A stretch of 64,000 nucleotides of DNA from Bordetella sp. LUAb4 (GTDB lineage Bacteria > Pseudomonadota > Gammaproteobacteria > Burkholderiales > Burkholderiaceae_B), in assembly GCF_021325795.1 (NCBI RefSeq), contig NZ_JAHPZX010000001.1:620001-684000 (forward strand), read 5' to 3'. Numbering within the stretch: position 1 is the first letter of the stretch; every line of letters begins with the position of its first letter. Below are positions 1 to 10,344 of this stretch, one piece after another. The position numbers and the translations under genes were made by a program. The notes beneath the pieces are model-generated. The model was not told where the DNA came from. It made no database searches and saw nothing but the letters and a program-made list of their open reading frames with translations.

Positions 1-86
1 CCAAGGGCCGCATCAATTTCCGTCACAAGGACGAGCGCCCGCAAGCGCCGCGTCCCCAACGGCAGCAGTACGGCGCCCGTCGCTGA
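1..86 (+). CDS. C-terminal end of an unidentified protein (5' truncated by window edge)
   Basis: An open frame enters from the left edge, with codons starting at base 3, and ends at a TGA at 84-86. The visible 27 residues are rich in Arg, Lys, Gln and Pro, with a start like KGRINFRHKDERP and an end QQYGARR. Such a basic, disordered tail is common on RNA-binding proteins such as DEAD-box helicases or S1-domain proteins, but too little is visible to name the gene. The terminator at 166-228 probably ends its transcript. Confidence 0.5.
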   Translation, partial: KGRINFRHKDERPQAPRPQRQQYGARR

Positions 87-165
87 ACCCGTCGTCATCG
101 AAGTGTGGCGAGTGAACCCACGGGCTGCGGAAACGCAGCGCGCGGGCGCAAACCCGCCGTTAATT

Positions 166-228
166 CCGCCGTTTGAAAAACGTAAAATTAATGTTTAATT
201 TACGTTTCTCATAGGCGGTTTTTTTTTT
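166..228 (+). terminator. Rho-independent terminator with nested A/T-rich stem
   Basis: CCGCC (166-170) can pair with GGCGG (214-218), followed at once by ten T (219-228). Inside this G/C clamp lies a second inverted repeat, 175-191 with 195-208, made almost only of A/T pairs around a short loop with a few bulged A. Two small hairpins precede it: GCTGCG-GAAA-CGCAGC (124-139) and GCGGG/CCCGC (142-157). It most likely ends the transcript of the gene at the left edge. Confidence 0.7.
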
Positions 229-258
229 GGCCGCCGCGCTTTTTTCTATCTGTACGCG

Positions 259-552
259 ATGTCGACGGACGATCAACTACGCAAGGCGATGGATCGGATC
301 TCACGGTCCGAGAAAATGCAGGCACGGGCCGAGAAGGTCTGGAAGAGCCTGGATGCGTCGCGCGCCACCTTCATCAACAGCCTGTGCCGCACCGGGCTGT
401 CCTATGCGCACGCCCAAAGCAAATTCGACGATTTCGTCGAAGAACAGCAGCGCCTGCGCATCCGCCTGGCGCACGAGGTCGAGGCCGCTCAGCGCGACTA
501 TCTGGACCTGGCGCATCGCGCCAGCGGCGACGCCGAGGCCCGCGCCGCCTGA
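259..552 (+). CDS. Conserved-looking small hypothetical protein, helical
   Basis: The product is 97 residues, acidic-basic mixed, with no Cys-rich or signal motif. Residues about 5-90 look almost entirely alpha-helical and could form a coiled coil (many Glu/Gln/Arg/Ala, for example near FDDFVEEQQRLRIRLAHEVE). I do not recognise the family. The ATG at 259 has no clear Shine-Dalgarno and sits 30 bases after the T-run of a terminator, so the transcript start and the exact start codon are uncertain. Third-position G/C is high as in neighbouring genes, which favours real coding. It may be a cytoplasmic accessory protein; no function can be claimed. Confidence 0.5.
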   Translation: MSTDDQLRKAMDRISRSEKMQARAEKVWKSLDASRATFINSLCRTGLSYAHAQSKFDDFVEEQQRLRIRLAHEVEAAQRDYLDLAHRASGDAEARAA

Positions 553-563
553 GCCGTGGGGAG

Positions 564-600
564 GTGCCGCCTGCGCCAGGGTGTGCCGCCTGCGCCAGGG
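564..600 (+). repeat. 18-nt direct repeat, two copies, period 19
   Basis: The sequence GTGCCGCCTGCGCCAGGG occurs at 564-581 and again at 583-600, in the noncoding gap between the small hypothetical gene and the convergent lipoprotein gene. No gene or terminator explains it. Confidence 0.8.
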
Positions 601-663
601 GCTCCTACGCAGTGGGGGGCATGCCACCTGAGCGGTGGGCAGGCGCGCCGCCCCCAGCCCGAT

Positions 664-1002
664 TTACATGCAGAGATTCGCGGCCTGCACCTGCTCCTGG
701 GATCCCCAGGACGAGCGGGCCGACATGCGGATCTGCACGCTGCCATTGGCCCACTGCTGCACGCGCAGGGCCGAAGTGATGCCGGTGACGCTGCTGGTTG
801 TCACGTCCGCACCGCCATCGATATTCGACACCTTCACGTCCAGGCCCTGCCGGCGCCAGGCATCGGCCACGCACGCTGCATAGGTTTCCGGCGAGTGCAT
901 GGTATGGCCGAAGAAGACCGGATCTTTTTTCAGCATGTCGGTGGACGTCGTGCAACCCGCCAGGACAGTCAGGGCGGCGATGGCCAGATAGCGCTGTTTC
1001 AT
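664..1002 (-). CDS. Small lipoprotein of unknown function
   Basis: The product is 112 residues. It begins MKQRYLAIAALTVLAGC, a textbook lipoprotein signal peptide with lipobox LAGC, so Cys17 should be acylated and the protein anchored in a membrane. The mature part has no recognised domain. It carries three more Cys, two of them near the end (AANLC), and a segment SVTGITSALRVQQWANGSVQIRM that suggests a small beta-rich fold. An upstream in-frame Met at 1053 would put 17 extra residues before the signal peptide, so the ATG at 1002 is preferred. It is monocistronic and convergent with the gene at 259-552. Confidence 0.7.
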   Translation of the reverse strand: MKQRYLAIAALTVLAGCTTSTDMLKKDPVFFGHTMHSPETYAACVADAWRRQGLDVKVSNIDGGADVTTSSVTGITSALRVQQWANGSVQIRMSARSSWGSQEQVQAANLCM

Positions 1003-1080
1003 TTTTCTGCTCGAACGATAAGATGAAGCAGGACTATAGCGCCCTGCCACCAAAGCGCGGCTGATGGGGGGTTCCTGACC

Positions 1081-1123
1081 CAGGACACCTGATCCAGGAC
1101 GCCCGATCCCGGGACGCCTGATC
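1081..1123 (+). repeat. Imperfect 14-15 nt tandem repeat, three copies
   Basis: Units CAGGACACCTGATC (1081-1094), CAGGACGCCCGATC (1095-1108) and CCGGGACGCCTGATC (1109-1123) lie between the lipoprotein gene and the 3' end of mogA. Pairing of GATC-containing units could also form weak hairpins. No T-run follows. Confidence 0.65.
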
Positions 1124-1138
1124 GCAGGGCGCCGCCGC

Positions 1139-1855
1139 TTACGCTTTGGGCGCCCGTAGGGCCGATTTCGGCCGGAAAGCCTTGACCACCTCGGGCCGGG
1201 TCTCCGTGTAAGGACCGCCGATCAGGTCGATGCAGTAAGGCACCGCCGCGAATATCCCCGGCACCAGCACCGCGCCGTCGGCGTCACGCAAACCTTCCAG
1301 GGTCTCGCGAATGGCCTTGGGCTGGCCCGGCAGATTGATGATCAGTGCAGCATGGTCCGGCGTTTCGCGGATGACCGCCACCTGGCGTGACAGGATCGCC
1401 GTGGGCACGAACCTCAGGCTGATCTGCCGCATCTGCTCGCCGAAACCAGGCATCTCGCGAGTGGCTACGGCCAGGGTCGCTTCCGGCGTGACATCGCGCC
1501 GCGCGGGACCGGTGCCGCCAGTGGTCAGGATCAGGTCGCAGCCCACCGTGTCGACCAATTCGACCAGCGTGGCCGAAATGCCGGCCGCCTCGTCGGGAAT
1601 CAGCCTTTGCGCGCCTTGCCAGGGGGTGCTCAGCGCGCTGTCCAGCCATTCGCACAGGGAGGGCAGGCCCTGGTCCTGGTAGGCGCCGGACGACGCCCGG
1701 TCGGAAATGGAAACCAGGCCGACGATCAACTCGTCGGCCTGGCGCCGTATCAAACGGGCGGCCGGGGTTGCGGCGGCTTTCGTGGCAGCATTCACGGCGG
1801 CATTCGTGGCGGCGTCTGCGGCGGGAACGGGGGTGGAATCAGTAGCGGCTGTCAT
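1139..1855 (-). CDS. mogA: Molybdopterin adenylyltransferase MogA
   Basis: MogA adenylylates molybdopterin before molybdate insertion, a late cytoplasmic step of molybdenum-cofactor synthesis. The 238-residue product has the MoCF-binding fold: VGLVSISDRASSG near residues 45-58, the signature TTGGTGPARRDVTPEA near 110-125, and the product-binding loop LPGQPKAIRETLEG near 175-188. About 40 N-terminal residues are an Ala/Thr/Asn/Pro extension, absent from typical MogA (about 195 residues). It is encoded partly by a 12-bp tandem repeat (1779-1814), so the true start could be internal, before RRQADELIVGLVS. The gene is far from the other Moco genes (54.5-60.9 kb) and is followed at 26 bp by no partner. 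A MoaB paralogue exists at 55813. Confidence 0.92.
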   Translation of the reverse strand: MTAATDSTPVPAADAATNAAVNAATKAAATPAARLIRRQADELIVGLVSISDRASSGAYQDQGLPSLCEWLDSALSTPWQGAQRLIPDEAAGISATLVELVDTVGCDLILTTGGTGPARRDVTPEATLAVATREMPGFGEQMRQISLRFVPTAILSRQVAVIRETPDHAALIINLPGQPKAIRETLEGLRDADGAVLVPGIFAAVPYCIDLIGGPYTETRPEVVKAFRPKSALRAPKA

Positions 1856-1880
1856 CCCGCCACTATACCCAAGCGGGCCT

Positions 1881-2864
1881 TCACTGCCCCAGACCCGCGC
1901 GTGGATTGAAAGTGATGTCGCGGGCCATCCTGCGATACGCCTCGCGGGCGGCTTCGGTGTCCGCCGGCGGCCAGACCACCTCCAGGATCAGGTAGAGATC
2001 GCCTGGATGGGCGCTGGGCAAGCCCTGGGCCTTGAGCCGCAACTTGTTGCCAGGCCGCGAACCCGGCGGGATGACGACCTCCACCGAGCCTCCCGGCGTC
2101 GGCACTCGCACTTTGCCGCCCAGCGCCGCTTCCCAGGGGGCGACCGGCAACGTCATGACCAGGTCGCGCCCCTCGATGCGGTAGAGCCGGTGCGGCTTGA
2201 CGCGCACCTCCAGGTAGAGATCGCCAGGCTGCCCGCCGGCATAGCCGACCATGCCCTGCCCCGCCAGGCGGATGCGCTGCCCCTCGCGCACCCCCGCGGG
2301 GACGCGCACGCTGAGCTTGCGCTCTTGCAGGTGGGGCCGGCCGTTGGTGTCCATTTTCATCGAACGCAGACTGATCTCGCGCGTCGCGCCGTGCAGGATA
2401 TCCTCCAGCTCCACCTCGATCATGGCGTGGTAGTCCTCGCCGCGCGCGTGCGTGGCGTGGGTTTCCCGCGCCGCGCCGCCACGGCGCTTCTGCGCGGAGC
2501 CGAACAGCGAGGAGAAGAATTCGCTGAATTCAGCCTCCTCGCGCGGGTCTTTGCCGGCCGCCTTGCCGGGTCTTTCAAAACCTTGTTCCCAACCCGGCGA
2601 CGGGCGATAGCCCGCCCCAGACCCGGCGCCCCGCGCAGCACCGGCCGCCACGCCGGCCGCCAGGTTGTCATAGGCGGCCCGCTTGGCGGCGTCGCGCAGC
2701 ACGTCATAGGCTTCGTTGATATCGCGCATGCGGGCTTCGGCGTCCGCTTCCTTGCTGACGTCGGGATGATATTTGCGCGCCAGCTTGCGGTAGGCGCGGC
2801 GCAGCTCGTCGTCGGAAACCGCCCGCTCGACACCCAGCGTGTCGTAATAATCCTTGAACTCCAT
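1881..2864 (-). CDS. cbpA: DnaJ-class co-chaperone, CbpA-like
   Basis: This J-domain co-chaperone stimulates DnaK; CbpA members also bind curved DNA. Length is 327 residues. The J domain spans residues 1-70 with HPD at 33-35. A Gly/Ala-rich linker follows (about 70-130), with no zinc-finger Cys repeats, which separates it from DnaJ itself. Two C-terminal beta domains follow from about 135, with DGRPHLQERKLSVRVPAG-like and GDLYLEVRVKPH motifs (twice GDLYL), as in CbpA and type II Hsp40. The ATG at 2864 has GAGCGAG upstream. No CbpM modulator gene lies beside it, unlike in Escherichia. Gene name by family resemblance. Confidence 0.88.
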   Translation of the reverse strand: MEFKDYYDTLGVERAVSDDELRRAYRKLARKYHPDVSKEADAEARMRDINEAYDVLRDAAKRAAYDNLAAGVAAGAARGAGSGAGYRPSPGWEQGFERPGKAAGKDPREEAEFSEFFSSLFGSAQKRRGGAARETHATHARGEDYHAMIEVELEDILHGATREISLRSMKMDTNGRPHLQERKLSVRVPAGVREGQRIRLAGQGMVGYAGGQPGDLYLEVRVKPHRLYRIEGRDLVMTLPVAPWEAALGGKVRVPTPGGSVEVVIPPGSRPGNKLRLKAQGLPSAHPGDLYLILEVVWPPADTEAAREAYRRMARDITFNPRAGLGQ

Positions 2865-3144
2865 GCTCGCTCACTGGTGGGGTGGAGTAACCGCGCCATG
2901 CGCCGGTAGATGGCGACCAAGTCAGTATTCGCCGCATCCGAAAAACTACACCCACGTTCGCAAACGTGCGATCCACCTTTCGGACGACTGAAACACCCCC
3001 CGGTCGAAAAGCAATAGGAAAATCAGACAGCCATGGTTTTGACGGTCCGGGCCTGTGTTTTTCCCAACATTACGGCCGAATAAGTAGCGCCGGTTTTGGG
3101 ATTGCGACAGAATTGGGCCCATTCCTAATTCGTCGGGTACCCGC

Positions 3145-4809
3145 TTGCACCGTCGTCGCACCCTCACCATTCAGCAGCAGATCACATTGCTGGCAGGGAC
3201 GCTGTGCCTGGCGCTGGTGGCCGCGGCGGCCGGCGGCGCGGCCTACATGGGCAAGCGCCAGACACGGGAACTGATCGAGTCGCACGTCACCAATATCGCC
3301 ACCACCATGGCGCACACGCTGGACCGGGATATGTACGAGCGCTTCCGCGAGGTACGCATCCTGGCGGAAGCCCCCACGGTGCGCGGCATGGAGCCCGGCC
3401 CCCTGCGCGCGCTGCTCAATGGCCGGCAAAGCTCCATGATGGACTACGCCTGGGTGGGCGTGGCCGACTTGTCCGGCAACGTCCTGGTATCCACCCAGGG
3501 ACAGCTGGAAGGAAAATCGGTGGCGGAGCGGCTCTGGTTCCAACGCGGCTTGCAAAGCCCCTACATCGGCGACGTGCGCGAATCCAAACTGCTGGGCGAG
3601 TTGCTGGGACGCGACAAACGCCAGGCCTTCCGCTTCGTCGAGATCGCCGCGCCCATCATGATCGGTGGCATGACGGTGGGCGTCATCGGTGCTCACCTCA
3701 GCTGGACCTGGGCCGCCGAAGTGCGCCGCGCCATGCTGGAAAACGACACGGCCGGCGGCATCCGCGACCTGTGGATTCTTTCCTCGGACGGCACCATGCT
3801 GCTGGGCCCGCATTTGGGCAGCAAGCCCTTCAGCGACGCCCAGATCACTCAGATGCTGCGAAGCCGCCAGGGTGTGTTCGAGGCCGACAGCGACAACGGC
3901 GTCATGCTGACCGGCTACGCCCTGGCCTCCGGCTACCGCGACTATCCCGGCCGCAACTGGCTGATCATCGCCCAGCAGCCGGCCCGCGACGCCTACGCGG
4001 CGGTACGCCGGCTGGAATGGAGCGCGCTGATCCTCAGCATCCTGGTTGCGGTGGCCGGCGTCACCCTGACCTGGTTCATCGCCCGCCGTATCGCCTCGCC
4101 CCTGCTGGCATTGACCGCGGCGGCGCGCAACCTGGGCCGCGACCATTCCGTCACCATGCTGCCCCGGCTGGCCGGGGCGCGCGAAATCGTCGACCTGTCG
4201 GCCGCGCTGCGGTCTCTGATGCGCCGCCTGGGCGTGGAGCAGGAACGCGCCGACCTGGTCCAGCGCCAGGCCCAGCAGGAGGAACGGCGCTATGCCCAGG
4301 AGATCAGCGAGCTACGGCGCGCCGCGGGCATCGACCCCCTGTCCGGGCTGCTCAACCGCCGTTCTTTCCTGTACGCGGCGGACGTGATGATGGCCGATAT
4401 CGGCATGCGCCACCTGACGGTGATCATGGCGGATATCGATTTCTTCAAGCAGGTCAACGACAGCCACGGCCACAGCGCCGGCGACGCCACCATTCGCAAA
4501 GTGGGCGAGATACTCACGGCCTGTGTACGGGAAACCGACCTGGTCGCCCGCTTCGGGGGCGAAGAATTCGTCATTCTGCTGGCCGGCACGCCGCCGGGCG
4601 CGGTGCTGGCGCTGGCCGAGCGCATGCGGCTATCGGTGCAGGAAACCCCCATCACGCACGGCACGTCGACCATTCGCATCACCATCAGCCTGGGCGTGGC
4701 GATCGCCGGGGCGGACGACCATGACATCCAGAGCATCATCGAGGGCGCCGATCGCGCCTTGTACAGGGCAAAACAGCGCGGCCGCAACCGCGCCGTGCTG
4801 TCCGCCTGA
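3145..4809 (+). CDS. Membrane-bound diguanylate cyclase (sensor-HAMP-GGDEF)
   Basis: It makes cyclic di-GMP from two GTP in response to an external signal. Length is 554 residues. TM1 is about residues 10-33, then a periplasmic Cache-like sensor (about 34-288), TM2 about 291-313, a HAMP linker (ASPLLALTAAARNL onward), a short coiled coil near 350-390 and a GGDEF domain from about 397 (DPLSGLLNRRSF). The active site reads GGEEF at 471-475. The inhibitory site RETD (462-465) lies five residues before it, so product inhibition is expected. The start is a TTG; no ATG lies upstream in frame before the stop at 3085, and the next Met lies after TM1. The gene stands alone in a 280-bp upstream gap. 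Confidence 0.9.
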   Translation: MHRRRTLTIQQQITLLAGTLCLALVAAAAGGAAYMGKRQTRELIESHVTNIATTMAHTLDRDMYERFREVRILAEAPTVRGMEPGPLRALLNGRQSSMMDYAWVGVADLSGNVLVSTQGQLEGKSVAERLWFQRGLQSPYIGDVRESKLLGELLGRDKRQAFRFVEIAAPIMIGGMTVGVIGAHLSWTWAAEVRRAMLENDTAGGIRDLWILSSDGTMLLGPHLGSKPFSDAQITQMLRSRQGVFEADSDNGVMLTGYALASGYRDYPGRNWLIIAQQPARDAYAAVRRLEWSALILSILVAVAGVTLTWFIARRIASPLLALTAAARNLGRDHSVTMLPRLAGAREIVDLSAALRSLMRRLGVEQERADLVQRQAQQEERRYAQEISELRRAAGIDPLSGLLNRRSFLYAADVMMADIGMRHLTVIMADIDFFKQVNDSHGHSAGDATIRKVGEILTACVRETDLVARFGGEEFVILLAGTPPGAVLALAERMRLSVQETPITHGTSTIRITISLGVAIAGADDHDIQSIIEGADRALYRAKQRGRNRAVLSA

Positions 4810-4881
4810 CGCGAGCCTGCTAAGCTATAGCGCACGCGCCAGACCTGTTTTCCTCTTTTTTCTGAAGATCCGGAGCCAACC

Positions 4882-5508
4882 GTGGCAGTACCGCTCACCC
4901 TCTATATCGACAATCGCCTGCTCAGTCCCTGGGCCATGTCCACCTATGTTGCCCTGGTGGAAAAGAACCTGGACTTCGAGCTGCGTCTGGTCGATCTGGA
5001 CCAGGGGGAACAGCGCATGGCGCCATTCCTCTGCCGGTCGCCCGCCGGCAAGGTGCCGGTGCTGGCGCATCACGATTTCTACCTGAGCGAATCCAGCGCC
5101 ATCGTCGAATACCTGGAAGACGCGTTTCCCGCGCCGGAGTACGCGGCGGTGTGTCCGGCCGATATACGGGCGCGCGCCCGCATGCGCCAGCTGCAGGCGT
5201 GGATGCGCAGCGACTTGGCCGCACTGCGGCGCGAACGGCCCACCGAAGTGGTCTTCGAGGGCCTGCGCACCGCCCCACTTTCTGACGACGCCCAGCTGGA
5301 TGCCACCCGCCTGCTGCGCGTGGCGGCTTGCCTGCTGCCAGCGGGCCAGACCCATGTGTTCGAGAACTGGAGCATCGCCGATGCCGACCTGGCCTTGATG
5401 CTCAATCGCCTGATCCTGTCGGGCGAGGACGTCCCCGCGCGGCTGCGCGACTACGCCGCCGAGCAATGGGACCGTCCTTCCTTGAAACGCTGGCGCGAGA
5501 ACAGATAG
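4882..5508 (+). CDS. yfcF: Glutathione S-transferase, YfcF-like
   Basis: A cytosolic glutathione transferase of 208 residues. The N-terminal thioredoxin-like domain (about 1-85) holds the glutathione-site motifs KVPVLAHHDFYLSESSAIVEYLED. The helical C-terminal domain (about 90-208) has the conserved N-capping segment SIADADLALMLNRL. The product length and the SPWAMSTYVALVEK stretch resemble Escherichia YfcF, linked there to peroxide stress. The start is GTG at 4882 with GGAG seven bases upstream. It follows the cyclase gene by 72 bp, and may or may not be cotranscribed. The symbol is by resemblance only. Confidence 0.85.
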   Translation: MAVPLTLYIDNRLLSPWAMSTYVALVEKNLDFELRLVDLDQGEQRMAPFLCRSPAGKVPVLAHHDFYLSESSAIVEYLEDAFPAPEYAAVCPADIRARARMRQLQAWMRSDLAALRRERPTEVVFEGLRTAPLSDDAQLDATRLLRVAACLLPAGQTHVFENWSIADADLALMLNRLILSGEDVPARLRDYAAEQWDRPSLKRWRENR

Positions 5509-5595
5509 GCGCCCCATACAGCGGGAACAGTGCCCTCAGGGCCGCTTCGCCGTGCCTACGTGAGGGGGCCAGCAGTCAGCTGGCCAGGCTGCCGG

Positions 5596-6792
5596 CTACC
5601 CAGCGCGTTGCTGCAGCACTTCCACCGCGGGCAGGGTCTTGCCTTCCAGGAATTCCAGGAACGCGCCGCCGCCCGTGGAGATGTAGTCCACCTTGTCCGT
5701 GATGCCGAACTTGGCAATGGCGGCCAGGGTGTCGCCACCGCCGGCGATGGAGAACGCCGACGAGTCGGCGATGGCGCGGGCAATGGTTTCCGTGCCATGG
5801 GCGAACTGCTCGAACTCGAACACGCCGACGGGCCCGTTCCACACGATGGTGCCCGCCTTCTTCAGGATCTCGGCCAGCGCCTGGGCGCTTTGCGGTCCGA
5901 TATCCAGCACCATGTCATCGTCGGCCACGGCATCGGCCGTCTTGACGGTGGCCGCGGCGTCGGCACCGAAGGACTTGGCGCACACCACGTCGGTGGGAAT
6001 GGGCACGGCGGCGCCGCGCTTGCGCATGGCGTCGATCACGGCCTCGGCTTGCTCGACCTGATCCGGTTCGGCCAGCGATTTGCCGATGGACTTGCCGGCA
6101 GCCAGCAGGAAGGTGTTGGCGATGCCGCCGCCCACCACCAATTGATCCACCTTGGACGCCAAGGACTGCAGGATGCTCAGCTTGGTGGACACCTTGGAGC
6201 CACCCACGATGGCCACCAGCGGGCGCTTGGGTTCGTGCAGGGCACGGCCCAGGGCGTCCAGCTCGGCGGCCAGCAACGGGCCGGCGCAAGCCACCGCCGC
6301 GTATTTGGCGATGCCATGCGTGGTGGCTTCAGCGCGGTGCGCGGTGCCGAAGGCGTCGTTCACGTAGACATCGCAGAGCGCCGCCATCTTGCGCGACAGC
6401 GCTTCGTCGTTCTTCTTCTCGCCGGCATTGACGCGGCAGTTTTCCAGCAGCACCACTTGGCCAGGCGCGACGTTCACGCCATTCTCGACCCAGTTCTGCA
6501 CCAGCGGCACGTCCTGCCCCAGCAGCTCGGCCAGGCGCTTGCCCACCGGCGCCAGCGTGTCTTCGGGCGCCAGCACGCCTTCCTTCGGACGGCCCAGGTG
6601 CGAGGTGACCATGACGGCCGCACCGGCCTGCAGGGCCAGCTTGATGCCGGGTACCGAGGCGCGGATGCGCGTGTCTTCGCTGATGTTGCCGTTGTCGTCG
6701 AAAGGGACGTTCAAATCGGCGCGAATGAAGACGCGCTTGCCTTTGAGCGCGCCGGACTCGGCCAGCGCGGAAAGCGTATTCACCTTGGACAT
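5596..6792 (-). CDS. pgk: Phosphoglycerate kinase
   Basis: It interconverts 1,3-bisphosphoglycerate plus ADP with 3-phosphoglycerate plus ATP in glycolysis and gluconeogenesis. The length is 398 residues, as usual for bacterial PGK. The substrate motif RADLNVP is at 24-30, the SHLGRPK motif near 65, [11 protein letters not shown] mid-protein, and the nucleotide-site loops NGPVGVFE and [10 protein letters not shown] in the C-terminal half. The ATG at 6792 has AGGAGA upstream. The frame stays open 57 codons further up, but that stretch has no family similarity. It is the last gene of the leftward run tkt-gap-pgk, 113 bp after gap. Confidence 0.97.
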   Translation of the reverse strand: MSKVNTLSALAESGALKGKRVFIRADLNVPFDDNGNISEDTRIRASVPGIKLALQAGAAVMVTSHLGRPKEGVLAPEDTLAPVGKRLAELLGQDVPLVQNWVENGVNVAPGQVVLLENCRVNAGEKKNDEALSRKMAALCDVYVNDAFGTAHRAEATTHGIAKYAAVACAGPLLAAELDALGRALHEPKRPLVAIVGGSKVSTKLSILQSLASKVDQLVVGGGIANTFLLAAGKSIGKSLAEPDQVEQAEAVIDAMRKRGAAVPIPTDVVCAKSFGADAAATVKTADAVADDDMVLDIGPQSAQALAEILKKAGTIVWNGPVGVFEFEQFAHGTETIARAIADSSAFSIAGGGDTLAAIAKFGITDKVDYISTGGGAFLEFLEGKTLPAVEVLQQRAG

Positions 6793-6905
6793 GGATGCTT
6801 CTCCTCTGGGGGCCAGCGCCCCACAAGACAAAGGGGACGGTGCGTCCCCTTCGTTCATTTCTAGATAACCGGCGGCCGGTCCCCACCGGGACGCCGGTGC
6901 CGCAT

Positions 6906-7916
<1,011 letters not shown>

Positions 7917-7930
7917 GTCTGGATCTCCTT

Positions 7931-9976
7931 TTACAAAACCTGTTTGACGGCCTCGGCTACCTTCTCCGGGGTCAGTCCGAAATACTTGAACAGCTCGCCG
8001 GCCGGGGCCGATTCGCCATAACGATCGATGCCGACCACGGCGCCTTCCAGGCCGACATACTTGTGCCACAGGCCGGTGGTGCCAGCTTCGACGGCGACGC
8101 GCGGCAGGCCCTTGGGCAGCACGCTGGCGCGCCATTCGGCGTCCTGCTTGTCGAAGACGTTGGTGTTGGGCATGGAGACCACCCGCACCGCCACGCCATC
8201 CTTGGCCAGCGCTTCCTGCGCGGCCAATGCCAGGCCCACTTCGGAGCCGGTGGCGATGATGATGGCGCGCGCTTCGGGCGCGTCGCGCAGGACGTAGCCG
8301 CCGCGCGCGATGGCCGCGGTGGTGGCCGCGTCGCGCTGCACGAACGCCAGGTTCTGGCGCGACAGCAGCAGTGCGCTGGGGCCGCCGTCATGCACGTCCA
8401 TGCCGATGCTGGTCGGACGCGATACCGATTCGATCCAGGCCACCGCGGTTTCGGTGGTGTCGCAAGGACGCCAGACCGACAGGTTGGGGATCAGGCGCAG
8501 GCTGTTGGCGTGCTCGATCGACTGGTGGGTGGGACCGTCTTCGCCCAGGCCGATGGAATCGTGGGTGAACACGTGCACCACGCGCTGCTTCATCAGCGAT
8601 GCCATGCGGATGCCGTTGCGCGAGTAGTCGGAGAAAGTCAGGAAGGTGCCGCCGAAAGGCAGGTAGCCGCCATGCAGCGCCACGCCGTTCATGATGGCGG
8701 CCATGCCGAATTCACGCACGCCGTAATTGATGTGGCGGCCGAATTGGATGCCCTTTTCGCCGGCGCGCACTGGCGCCACGCCCTTCCAGTCGGTGTAGTT
8801 GGAACCCGTCAGGTCGGCCGAGCCGCCCAGCAGTTCCGGCAAGGCCTGCGCCAGTGCGGCGATAGCGTATTGCGAGGCCTTGCGGGTGGCGACGGTTTCG
8901 GCCTTTTCCTGGGTCGCGGCCAGATAAGCCTGGGCTTTCTCGGCGAAGTCCGCCGGCAGATCGCCCTTCATGCGGCGCTTGAATTCCTTGGCTTCGGCCG
9001 GGAACTGCGCGGCATAGGTGTCGAAACGCTGCTGCCATTCCGCCTGCGCCTTGGCGCCGCGCGGACGGCCATCCCAGCCGGCGTAGACGTCGGCCGGCAC
9101 TTCGAACGGCGGGAAATTCCAGTTCAGGGCGGCGCGGGTGGCGGCGATTTCGTCCTTGCCGAGCGGCGCGCCGTGCACATTGTGGGTGCCCTGCATCGTG
9201 GGGGCACCCTTGCCGATGACGGTACGGCAGATGATCAGCGTCGGACCGGCGTGGCTGGCCGCGTGGCCGTGCGCCTGGCGGATGGCGGCGTCGACCGCGT
9301 CGGCGTCATGGCCGTCGATGGCGCCGATGACGTTCCAGCCGTAACCTTCGAAGCGCTTGGCGGTGTCGTCACCGAACCAGGCTTCGACGTGGCCGTCGAT
9401 GGAGATGCCGTTGGCATCGTAGAACACGATCAGCTTGGACAGCTTGAGCGTGCCGGCCAGCGAGCAGGCTTCGTGCGAGATGCCTTCCATCAGGCAGCCG
9501 TCGCCGACGAAGGCGTACGTGTAGTGGTCGACGATGGCGTGGCCGGGGCGGTTGAATTCCGCTGCCAGCAGCGCTTCGGCCAGCGCCATGCCCACGGCGT
9601 TGGTCACGCCCTGGCCCAACGGGCCGGTGGTGGTTTCCACGCCCGGGGTGATGCCCACTTCCGGGTGGCCCGGCGTGCGCGAATGCAACTGGCGGAAATT
9701 CTTCAGTTCTTCGATCGGCAGGTCGTAGCCGCTCAGGTGCAGCAAGGCATACAGCAACATCGAGCCGTGGCCGTTGGACAACACGAAGCGGTCGCGGTCA
9801 GCCCAGGCGGGATCGGCGGGATTGTGGCGAAGGTGACCGGTCCACAGGGCTTGGGCGATTTCCGCCATTCCCATCGGAGCCCCCGGATGACCGGAGTTGG
9901 CCTGTTGCACGGCGTCCATCGCCAAAGCGCGGATCGCATCCGCCAAGGAAGGTTGACGGGCTGTCGGATTGCTCAT
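7931..9976 (-). CDS. tktA: Transketolase
   Basis: A thiamine-diphosphate enzyme that transfers two-carbon units between sugar phosphates in the non-oxidative pentose-phosphate pathway. Length is 681 residues. The N-terminal TPP-binding domain carries [13 protein letters not shown] near residues 27-39 and [13 protein letters not shown] near 155-167. The pyrimidine-binding domain carries [16 protein letters not shown]. The ATG at 9976 begins [13 protein letters not shown]. The frame extends 18 codons upstream, but the alternative start lacks family support. It is the first gene of the tkt-gap-pgk run, and its promoter should lie in the 9977-10344 gap. Confidence 0.97.
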   Translation of the reverse strand: MSNPTARQPSLADAIRALAMDAVQQANSGHPGAPMGMAEIAQALWTGHLRHNPADPAWADRDRFVLSNGHGSMLLYALLHLSGYDLPIEELKNFRQLHSRTPGHPEVGITPGVETTTGPLGQGVTNAVGMALAEALLAAEFNRPGHAIVDHYTYAFVGDGCLMEGISHEACSLAGTLKLSKLIVFYDANGISIDGHVEAWFGDDTAKRFEGYGWNVIGAIDGHDADAVDAAIRQAHGHAASHAGPTLIICRTVIGKGAPTMQGTHNVHGAPLGKDEIAATRAALNWNFPPFEVPADVYAGWDGRPRGAKAQAEWQQRFDTYAAQFPAEAKEFKRRMKGDLPADFAEKAQAYLAATQEKAETVATRKASQYAIAALAQALPELLGGSADLTGSNYTDWKGVAPVRAGEKGIQFGRHINYGVREFGMAAIMNGVALHGGYLPFGGTFLTFSDYSRNGIRMASLMKQRVVHVFTHDSIGLGEDGPTHQSIEHANSLRLIPNLSVWRPCDTTETAVAWIESVSRPTSIGMDVHDGGPSALLLSRQNLAFVQRDAATTAAIARGGYVLRDAPEARAIIIATGSEVGLALAAQEALAKDGVAVRVVSMPNTNVFDKQDAEWRASVLPKGLPRVAVEAGTTGLWHKYVGLEGAVVGIDRYGESAPAGELFKYFGLTPEKVAEAVKQVL

Positions 9977-10344
9977 TCGTGAGGGCTCTCTCGCCGGCCG
10001 CAACGTAACAACGAGCCGGTAGGGTTGCAAAAGCTCAAGATTTTAGCACCGCGGGATTACCCGGCCGGGACCGGTGGATCCGCCAGATGGACGACGGGGA
10101 GATGGGGGGCCTTGTGGGCAAGGTATGGAATCGGGACGGAATGCGGTCAAAATAGCGGGTTTGCAGCCTTGGGTCGGGCTAAGCTTCGGGCTAAGCCGGG
10201 CTCAGGCCCAAGCCCAGGGTTGGGTCCTGGTCCTGGTCCTGGTCCTGGTCCTGGTCCTGGTCCTGGTCCTGGCGCAGGCCCTGGCCCGGCCTCGGTCCAT
10301 GATCCGATCATGGTCTTGAATTCCAGCTCAGTCGATCCGCCATC
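9977..10344. other. Divergent intergenic region between tktA and rsmE
   Basis: This 368-bp noncoding stretch lies between the leftward tkt operon and rightward rsmE, so it should hold both promoters. Its main visible element is the hexamer array at 10223-10270. Just before it are imperfect copies of GGGCTAAGC and CAGGCCCAAGCCCAGG (about 10177-10220). I could not pick out a convincing -35/-10 pair. Confidence 0.6.
10223..10270 (+). repeat. Perfect GGTCCT hexamer array, eight copies
   Basis: Eight uninterrupted 6-bp units run from 10223 to 10270, ending 74 bp before the rsmE start codon. Flanking bases (GGGTT before, GGCGCAGG after) are degenerate. Since the array is noncoding on both likely transcripts, copy-number change would alter spacing in the leader or promoter of rsmE or tkt rather than a reading frame. 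Confidence 0.95.

Noticed and set aside
8063-9982. 639-residue plus-strand frame antisense to transketolase
   Set aside because: Shadow frame; transketolase motifs are intact on the minus strand.
10223-10270. Hexamer array considered as a CRISPR or origin iteron array
   Set aside because: Six-base units without spacers are not CRISPR, and no dnaA box or replication gene is near.
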